Under the pieces are notes generated by a model. The model was not told the origin of the DNA. It ran no database searches and saw only the letters and a program-made list of their open reading frames with translations. The position numbers and the translations under genes are program-made. From NCBI GenBank assembly GCA_038239145.1, contig JBBSFB010000016.1, positions 11,483-75,482 on the forward strand: a stretch of 64,000 bases of DNA. Reading direction: 5' to 3'. The DNA is from PALSA-610 sp038239145. Lineage in GTDB: Bacteria > Actinomycetota > Acidimicrobiia > IMCC26256 > PALSA-610. Shown here one piece after another: positions 58,018 through 64,000 of this stretch. The number at the start of each line of letters is the position of its first letter. The stretch's first letter is position 1.

Positions 58018-58755
58018 CTCAGCCGCGAGGGCGCGCATCCGGGCGCGGGTCTCGTCGTCCTTGACGTGCGCGACCACATGCTGGAGCGGTCCGTCGACCG
58101 ACGCGCGCATCGTGCCGTCGGGCTCGATCGTCAGGCGCCGAGACTCCATGCGGGCCACCCGGTCACCGATGGAGACGAAGAGCGCGGCCACGTCGTGCAG
58201 CACGAGCGAAACGTCGCCGTCGTCGGTGTCGGGCTCTCGTTTCTGCCGCCAGCGGGCGAGGTGATCGCCGAACCCCGGGATCGACTGCGCGAGCACCTTC
58301 TCGTCCTTCGCGTGGGCCCGCAGCCGCGCGGTCGCGTCGAGCGGGACGACGATGAGGTTGCCGGTCGAGCCGAGCAGACGGGCCGCAGCGCCGGGGTCGG
58401 CGCCGACGTTGTGCTCGATCCGCCGCAACTGACCCCGGTGCTTGATCGGGGCGAGGGCGCCGCCCATCAGCACGACGCGGAGCGGGAGCGCGCCTTCGTC
58501 GGCGAGCCCGGCCACATGCGTCCACGGCCCGATCCCGAGCAGCGCGTCGACGTTCGTCATCCGATCACCCGGAGGCGGGCCCGCGATCACGTCGACTCCA
58601 GGCAGCAGCTTGCGGACGTACGCGGCCCGTTTCTCGACGTCGCCGTCGACGGTGCTCACCCCGACCAGGTCGACGTCGTCGGCCCGGGCCGCGCACCAGA
58701 GCGCGATCGTGTCGTCGGGATTGTCGCCCGCGTCGGTGTCGATCCAGAGCCGCAC
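58009..58755 (-). CDS. nucleoside hydrolase-like protein
   Basis: 248 residues. DTDAGDNPDDTIAL stands for the DTDxGxDD calcium motif of inosine-uridine hydrolases, VVLMGGAL and LVLHDVAALF supply the later motifs. Shorter than the usual 310 residues and with changed spacing (two extra residues between the aspartates), so activity is uncertain. Its stop codon lies inside the 3' end of tRNA-His on the other strand. GTG start follows a six-codon bridging ORF. Confidence 0.8.
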   Translation of the reverse strand: MRLWIDTDAGDNPDDTIALWCAARADDVDLVGVSTVDGDVEKRAAYVRKLLPGVDVIAGPPPGDRMTNVDALLGIGPWTHVAGLADEGALPLRVVLMGGALAPIKHRGQLRRIEHNVGADPGAAARLLGSTGNLIVVPLDATARLRAHAKDEKVLAQSIPGFGDHLARWRQKREPDTDDGDVSLVLHDVAALFVSIGDRVARMESRRLTIEPDGTMRASVDGPLQHVVAHVKDDETRARMRALAAEGG

Positions 58756-58776
58756 TCAGGAACCGCGCCCGCGCAC
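58756..58776 (-). other. six-codon bridging ORF (VRGRGS) before the nucleoside hydrolase gene
   Basis: Begins directly after the epimerase TGA and ends with a TGA directly before the next GTG. CCTGAGTGCG is repeated at both junctions, so the bridge looks like a short tandem duplication of the stop/start site. Confidence 0.45.
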
Positions 58777-59679
58777 TCAGGAGCCCCGCAAGATCGCCTC
58801 GAGCGCGGGTTCGAGCACCGGGTATCGGAAGGAGAAGGAGACGGCTTCGAGTCGGTTGGGCGCCACCCGTTGGCTCCCGAGGAGCAGCGTCTCGACGAGC
58901 TCCGCTCCGTAGCGGAGCTTCAGCGGCAACAACGGCGTGGGCAACACCGTAGGGCGATGGAGCACGTGGCCAAGCGCGCGGGCGAACTCGGCGTTGGTCA
59001 CCGGGTTGGGCGCGACCAGGTTGACGGGACCGCGCAGGCGATCGTCGTCGATGGCAGCCCGGAGCGCGGCGATCTCGTCGGCGAGCGCGATCCAGCTCAT
59101 CCATTGCTTCCCGGAACCCTGCTTGCCGCCCAGACCGAGCCGGAACGGGAGCAGCATCTGCTGCAACGCGCCGCCGTGGGCGGCGAGCACGATGCCGGTG
59201 CGCACGTTGACGGTGCGGACCCCGGCATCGACGGCCGGACGGGTTTCGGCCTCCCACGCCTTGCAGACGTCGCTCAGGAAATCGTCGCCGAGGGGGCTGT
59301 CTTCGGTGAGGATCTCGTCGGCGCGGTTCCCGTAGATGCCGATCGCAGACGCCGTCACCAGGACTTTGGGCTTGTTCTCCCGGCTCGCGACCGCGGCCGA
59401 GAGAACTGCGGTTCCCTTGGTGCGGCTCTCCTTGATCCGCCGCTTCTGCTCCGAAGTCCAGCGGTGTTCACCGATGCCCTCTCCTGCGAGGTGCACGACC
59501 GCGTCGATCGCCTCGAGCGCGGGGGCGTCGATGCGGCCCTGTTCGGGATCCCAGGCAATGTCGTCGCCACCGGTCACGCCACCCCGCACGAAACGGAGGA
59601 CCCGATGACCGTCGGCCTGCAGCGATGCCGCGAGCGCCGTACCCAGGAGACCACTCGCGCCACTGATCGCTACGTCCAC
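58777..59679 (-). CDS. TIGR01777-family NAD-dependent epimerase (YfcH-like)
   Basis: 300 residues. Rossmann ISGASGLLGTALAASL, AVVHLAGEGIGEHRWTSEQKRRIKESR, VTASAIGIYG, and the C-terminal DUF1731 region. Substrate unknown. The GTG at 59679 has a TACATT box six bases upstream. Confidence 0.92.
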   Translation of the reverse strand: MDVAISGASGLLGTALAASLQADGHRVLRFVRGGVTGGDDIAWDPEQGRIDAPALEAIDAVVHLAGEGIGEHRWTSEQKRRIKESRTKGTAVLSAAVASRENKPKVLVTASAIGIYGNRADEILTEDSPLGDDFLSDVCKAWEAETRPAVDAGVRTVNVRTGIVLAAHGGALQQMLLPFRLGLGGKQGSGKQWMSWIALADEIAALRAAIDDDRLRGPVNLVAPNPVTNAEFARALGHVLHRPTVLPTPLLPLKLRYGAELVETLLLGSQRVAPNRLEAVSFSFRYPVLEPALEAILRGS

Positions 59680-59691
59680 ACCAGGAATGTA
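59680..59691 (-). promoter_or_regulatory. leaderless -10 box
   Basis: Minus-strand TACATT (plus 59686-59691) six bases before the GTG at 59679. Confidence 0.45.
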
Positions 59692-59721
59692 CGGGCTCGT
59701 GGGTTACGATGTGCGCTCCCT

Positions 59722-59795
59722 GCGCCCCTAGCTCAACTGGTTAGAGCATCAGACTCTTAATCTGCAGGTTCCGGGTTCGAGTCCCGGGGGGCGTA
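59722..59795 (+). tRNA. tRNA-Lys (CUU)
   Basis: Acceptor GCGCCCC/GGGGCGT (first pair G-U), D-arm TAGCTCAACTGGTTAGAGC, anticodon loop CTCTTAA, T-arm CCGGGTTCGAGTCCCGG. Probable attachment site of the element that follows. Confidence 0.95.
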
Positions 59796-59851
59796 CTAGC
59801 TGACCAGGGAGTACGCCTGGTCGGGAAACGTGTCACCGCTGACCCGACCGG

Positions 59852-59874
59852 GTTTGCAAACGGATTGCAAACGG
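59852..59874. repeat. GCAAACGG repeats next to the integrase
   Basis: TTGCAAACGG at 59854-59863 and 59865-59874; the first is part of the palindrome GTTTGCAAAC. Candidate integrase-binding sites between tRNA-Lys and the integrase stop. Confidence 0.5.
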
Positions 59875-59877
59875 CCG

Positions 59878-61004
59878 TCAGCGAGTACCGAGGGCGCGCT
59901 CCAACGCCGCGCCCGCCCGATCGAGCTCCTCCTCATCCGGATGTGTGTACGTCTGCCGGGTGAACGCAACCGACGCGTGCCCCAGGATCTTCGACGTGAT
60001 GGCCGGCGAGCTCCCGGTCGCGGCGAGGATCGTGGCAACGGCATGGCGGAGATCGTGGAGCCGAACACCCTCGAGCCCGGCCCCCGTGGCGATACGCGAC
60101 ACGGCATGCGTGAAGGTCGAAGGATCAAGCGGCTCGCCGTCGCCCCGATCGGCCACCGGGTGCTCGTCGGTGACACGAATGCCGAGCGCAAGGAGCCGCT
60201 GGGCTTGGTCTGCTCGGTGTCGACGCAACGCCTCGACGACCCACCCAGGGATCGGGATGCTTCGGACTGCCCGAGGGGTCTTCGGTGGTGCGTAGACGAG
60301 CTCGCGGTTGACGCGCTGTAGGGCTTCAACGATCCGGATCCGGCCTCGGTCGAGATCCACGTTCCCCCACCGCAGCCCGGCGATCTCACCTCGTCGCGCT
60401 CCCGTCGTTGCCGCGAGCACCATCGGCACCTCCCAGATCGTCCCGCGGGCGGCGTCCATCAACACGCCGAGCTCGATCGCCGTGGGAACGCGCAGATCGA
60501 GAACCTCTTCGCGGGAGCCTCGGTCGCTCGTACTGGATTGATCGCAACGAGTTGCCAGCGGACGGCGGATGTGAATGCCGACGACATCGCCGCGCGGGCG
60601 TGAGAAACGGTGCGACCCGCGCGCCCGTTGCGAGTCATCTCGTCGAGGACCGACTGCACGTGCCCGGGCCGGACCTTTCGTAGCTGCATCGATCCCAGCT
60701 GTGGAAGCACGTGGTCACGCATGAGCTGCCGGTAATTCCGGATCGTGCCGGCGCGCAGTCGGCCTTGAGTTTGGAGGTGCGGCAACCATCGTTCGAGCAC
60801 GAATGCGTCGACCGTCATCTCCTCGGGAAACGCGTCCTCGCCCTCGTCGACGAGCCGGAGGCGGCGGCGCAGCTCGCGCTCGGCGATCGCCTTGGTACGG
60901 AAACCGCTGACCCACTTCTGTCTGCGTTTTCCCGATGCGGGATCGGCCTCGAGTTCCACCACGATCGCCCAACCGCTTCCGCGCTTTCGAACGTGACCCT
61001 TCAT
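59878..61004 (-). pseudogene. int: tyrosine recombinase (integrase), one frameshift
   Basis: About 375 residues if repaired. From ATG 61004 (GGGAG upstream): AP2-like N-terminal arm (KGHVRKRGSGWAIVVELE), SAM-like domain (TIRNYRQLMRDHVLPQLGSMQLRKVRPGHVQ) up to APAKRFS near 60500, where one base is off; the other frame continues LRVPTAIELGVLMDAARGT with catalytic TGARRGEIAGLRW, PPKTPRAVRSIPI, HDLRHAVATIL and GHASVAFTRQTYTHP. All catalytic residues are kept, so loss is recent or an assembly error. Confidence 0.85.
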
Positions 61005-61116
61005 GAGACTCCCTCGATCTGCGGCGCACACCCGCGCACGGCTCGAATGCCGCGTCGCCCGATGGACGTGGGCGATCGCATCGCGACAAAGCGCGATCTG
61101 ACGGGGGAAGTCGACG

Positions 61117-61287
61117 TCAGCGTACGACCTCCGTGCGCCGCTGTCGGCCGACGAACGCCTCCAGCTCCGACACCGGCGCCCTGACCGCCCGACCGATGTG
61201 CACGACGTCGATCTCTCCGGCGCCGACGAGCTCGTACATGGTCGTGCGCCCGATCGACAGCACGCGTGCCGCCGCGACGATCGTCAT
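61117..61287 (-). CDS. xis: excisionase-type helix-turn-helix protein
   Basis: 56 residues: MTIVAAARVLSIGRTTMYELVGAGEIDVVHIGRAVR followed by PVSELEAFV, the MerR-like HTH_17 fold of excisionases. ATG at 61287 with GGAGG upstream. Directs the integrase toward excision; encoded 113 bp upstream of it. Confidence 0.85.
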   Translation of the reverse strand: MTIVAAARVLSIGRTTMYELVGAGEIDVVHIGRAVRAPVSELEAFVGRQRRTEVVR

Positions 61288-61461
61288 CAGCAACCTCCGT
61301 CTGGTCGTTCGGTCCTCTCCTGCGCGTTTTCGCTCATGTACTGGATAAGCGCGACCGCCGCCCGAAACGCGACAAGAAATTCGCGCGTAGAGCTCTTCAC
61401 ACAGTTGCATCTCGATGCGGGTTTGTCGCGTTTGGCGTTGTCAACGCGCTTATCCGTAGTG

Positions 61462-63956
61462 ATGATGTCGGTGGGGAAGGTCTCGGTCGGTCAGGAGAGC
61501 TATTACCTGACCGCGGTGGCGCAGGGCGCGGAGGATTATTACAGCGAGCGGGGTGAGGTCCCGGGCCGTTGGATCGGCAGGGTGGCCGGTGAGCTGGGTC
61601 TCGCGGGTGAGGTCGATGATGACGATTTCCGCTCGGTGTTGTCGGGTGTGGATCCGTCCACTCGTGTGCGTCTGCGTCGCGAAAACGCGCGGGTGTGCGC
61701 GTTCGATCTGACGTTGTCGGCGCCGAAGTCGGTGTCGGTGTTGTGGGCGCTGGCCGATGAGGACACGGCCGCCGCGGTCATCGCGGCGCACGAGGTCGCG
61801 GTCGACGCCGCGATCGGGTATGTCGAACGTGAGGCGATTCGGTCGCGGCGTGGGCACAGCGGCGTCGGTCAGGTCGACGGCGATGGCCTGATCCGCGCCG
61901 CGTTTCGGCATCGGTCCAGCCGGGCCGGTGACCCGCAGCTCCACACCCACGTGGTGGTCGCGAACACGACTGCGTGTGAGGACGGCGTGTGGCGGACGCT
62001 CGACGGCCGTTACTTGTACGCGCACGCGCGTACGGCTGGGTTCTTGTATCAGGCCGAACTCCGCCACGCGCTGAGTCAATCGTTGGGTGTCGGGTGGGAG
62101 CCGGTTGGTAAGGGTGTCGGTGAGGTCGCTGGCATCCCGCACGAGGTGTTGCGGGAGTTCTCTCGCCGGAGGATGCAGATCGAGGAAGGCATGGAAGCAG
62201 GCGGCGACACGTCGACACGGTCCGCGCGGCGACTCGCCGTCACAACCCGGGCCGCGAAGGACTACGACGTCGACCCGGCCAAGCTCGAAGCCGATTGGCG
62301 GGAGCGTGCCGGTCTGCACGGCCTCGACCCGAGAGCGGTGCAGGCGTTGTTGACAGAATCGGCGTCTGTACCGATGGCTGGACCGATGTCTGCACGGTAT
62401 GTCTGTACCGACGGTGTCGAGCTCAGCGACGAGGGTCTCGCGGGACTGTTGACGGCTTCGGACGCGACGTTCGATCGACCCGCGGTCTTGCGCGTGTTGG
62501 CCGAGCACGCCCCGAACGGTGCGACGGTGCCGGTGCTCGAACGGCGCGCGGAGGAGTTCCTCGCAGGCCAGCTGGTGGAGGCGGTCGGCGTCGCGCGGAC
62601 CGGCGTGCAGTACTCGACGGTCGAGCTCCTGGCCATCGAGGAACAGCTCCTCGACAATGCGATCGCCCGCCGCGACGACGGCGTCGGGGTCTGCGACGCG
62701 TCAACCGCCTCTGTCGGGCGGTCGTTGAGCGCGCAGCAGGCCGCGATGGTCACCAAGCTCACCACCGATGGCGCCGGCATCTCGGTCGTGATCGGCGCGG
62801 CCGGGACGGGCAAGACCTACGCGCTCGGTGTCGCCCGCGAAGCGTGGGAAGAGGCCGGCCACCCGGTCATCGGCTGCGCACTGTCGGCCCGGGCCGCGCA
62901 AGAGCTCCAGGCCGGCTCCGAGATCCGGTCATCGACCCTGCACCTGCTCCTCGCCGCACTGGATCGTCCCCACTCGCGCGGGCTCAGCCCCGGCACCGTC
63001 GTCGTGGTCGACGAGGCGGCGATGGTCGGCACCGTGCAACTCGCCGCCTCTGCGAGCACGCGGCCCGCGATCGGGCCAAGGTCGTCCTCGTCGGCGACCA
63101 CCACCAACTCCCGGCGATCGAAGCCGGCGGCGCGTTCGCCGCACTCGGAACGCGCCTCGGTGCGAGTCATCTCACCGACAATCAACGGCAGACCGATCCG
63201 ATCGAACGGGAAGCGCTCACCGAACTCCGGGCCGGTGACGTCAGCCACGCGGTCGATCTACTCGACACCCACGGCCACGTCGAGTACTACGAGTACCAGG
63301 CGACCGCACACCAACGGATCGTCGCCGACTGGCTCGCCGCAACCCTCAACGGTGACGACGCGATCATGCTCGCGTCGTTACGCGCCGATGTCGCCGACCT
63401 CAACCGGTTGGCCCGCGACGCGCTCGTCGCGCACGGCCGCGTCGCCCCGACCGGCACGACGGTCGAGGGACGGACGTTTGCCGTTGGGGATCGGGTGATG
63501 GCGTTGCACAACGATCGGCCGCTCGGGCTCGTCAACGGCGAACGGGGCGTGGTCACCGCCACCGACGACACGCGGATCGTTGTCCGATTCGACCAGCACA
63601 CAACCGACACCACGATCCCAGACTGGTATGTCGCCAACGGCAGCCTCGACCACGCCTACGCCATGACCGTCCACAAAGCGCAAGGGCTGACCTGCGACCG
63701 CACCTACGTCCTCGGCGACGAACACCTGCACCGTGAAGCCGCATACACGGCACTCTCGCGCGGCCGCCACGAGAACCGGCTCTACACGATCGTGCCCGGC
63801 AAATACGAGGGCCGCACACTCGAACCCGTCGATGTCAGCGAGATCGCGCGGCGCGCCACCGAACGATCTATCGGCAAGAGCCTCGCGATCGACCAACGAG
63901 CACAGCATCGCGAGCACGGTGCCGAGCTCGATCGAGGAATCGACATCGGCTGGTGA
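61462..63956 (+). pseudogene. MobF-family conjugative relaxase/helicase (TrwC/TraA), one frameshift
   Basis: About 831 residues if repaired. N-terminal TrwC relaxase: catalytic tyrosines in QESYYL, metal histidines in DPQLHTHVVVAN. C-terminal RecD-like helicase: GAAGTGKTYAL, VVVDEAAMVG, then, after one missing base near 63045, VVLVGDHHQLPAIEAGGAF, DNQRQ, HAYAMTVHKAQGLTCDRTYV and AYTALSRGRH. Short compared with 1000-1500-residue homologues. Nicks at oriT and unwinds the strand for transfer. The remaining 44 bp of the window show nothing. Confidence 0.85.
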
Positions 63957-64000
63957 ACAAAGTCGTGCCACGAGTGTCACTCGGTGTCCGTACGCTCCAG

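Larger units (their letters stand above)
59796..64000. mobile_element. left part of a conjugative or mobilisable element at tRNA-Lys
   Basis: Integrase, excisionase and MobF relaxase follow the tRNA in the order usual for actinobacterial integrative elements. The right end and the second att copy are outside the window. Confidence 0.75.

Noticed and set aside
63035..63060. Programmed frameshift in the relaxase
   Set aside because: No slippery heptamer or obvious downstream structure is present, and homologues need no shift; a base loss is simpler.

Overview
The window is high-GC actinobacterial DNA. F420-type luciferase-like oxidoreductases, a DUF664/DinB protein of the mycothiol-linked type, a GlgE trehalose/glucan pathway, WhiB-free SigB/SigF-style partner switching and many leaderless genes fit an Actinomycetota chromosome, probably a soil or freshwater lineage near Acidimicrobiia. 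That placement is inferred from gene content only.

Layout. (1) 1-5.1 kb: a small winged-helix-like protein, the methionine pair metZ/metY-metX, and a two-domain LigD-type DNA ligase. (2) 5.1-11.7 kb: a general-stress signalling block with a PAS/GAF/SpoIIE phosphatase, three STAS antagonists, two HATPase-type anti-sigma proteins and a SigB/SigF-family sigma factor. At least six sites of the form GTTK-N15-17-GGGTA (plus one weaker) lie in front of genes in and outside this block, so the sigma factor probably controls its own neighbourhood. (3) 11.8-31.3 kb: mixed metabolism and transport, including CDF efflux, a Gfo/Idh/MocA dehydrogenase, sulfatase, haloalkane dehalogenase, NUDIX, MarR/YceI, amidohydrolase/IolB, MFS, two LLM oxidoreductases, a frameshifted nitronate monooxygenase, FtsH, GlgX and DoxX. 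(4) 31.4-44.8 kb: a six-gene glucan/trehalose operon, glgE-treS/mak-malQ-glgB-treZ-treY, in which almost every junction is an overlapping stop/start; glgX lies divergently.

(5) 44.8-47.7 kb: another STAS protein, a GAF-ANTAR regulator, a BrkB-type membrane protein and tRNA-Arg(UCU). (6) 47.74-53.59 kb: a 5.8-kb integrated element bounded by perfect 43-bp repeats of the tRNA-Arg 3' half. It holds a decayed tyrosine integrase, a fragment of another tRNA, and a two-gene operon for an LPXTG surface protein and a large membrane protein joining a BcsA-like membrane region, a PilZ domain with both c-di-GMP-binding motifs, and a SipW-type signal peptidase. This is the most unusual system in the window. 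(7) 53.6-59.8 kb: an alcohol dehydrogenase remnant, a secreted repeat lipoprotein, an FMN reductase, a DEAD-box helicase, an alpha/beta hydrolase, tRNA-His, a nucleoside hydrolase-like protein, an epimerase and tRNA-Lys(CUU). (8) 59.8 kb to the end: the left part of a second element at tRNA-Lys, with a frameshifted tyrosine integrase, an excisionase and a MobF relaxase/helicase that is also frameshifted; its right end is outside the window.

Two genome-wide habits show up repeatedly. Many monocistronic genes have a TANNNT box 6-7 nt before the start codon, which marks leaderless transcripts. Several gene pairs that do not overlap directly are bridged by a tiny ORF of 6-17 codons that meets the stop upstream and the start downstream. 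Single-base frameshifts in three otherwise intact genes may be real or may be assembly errors.
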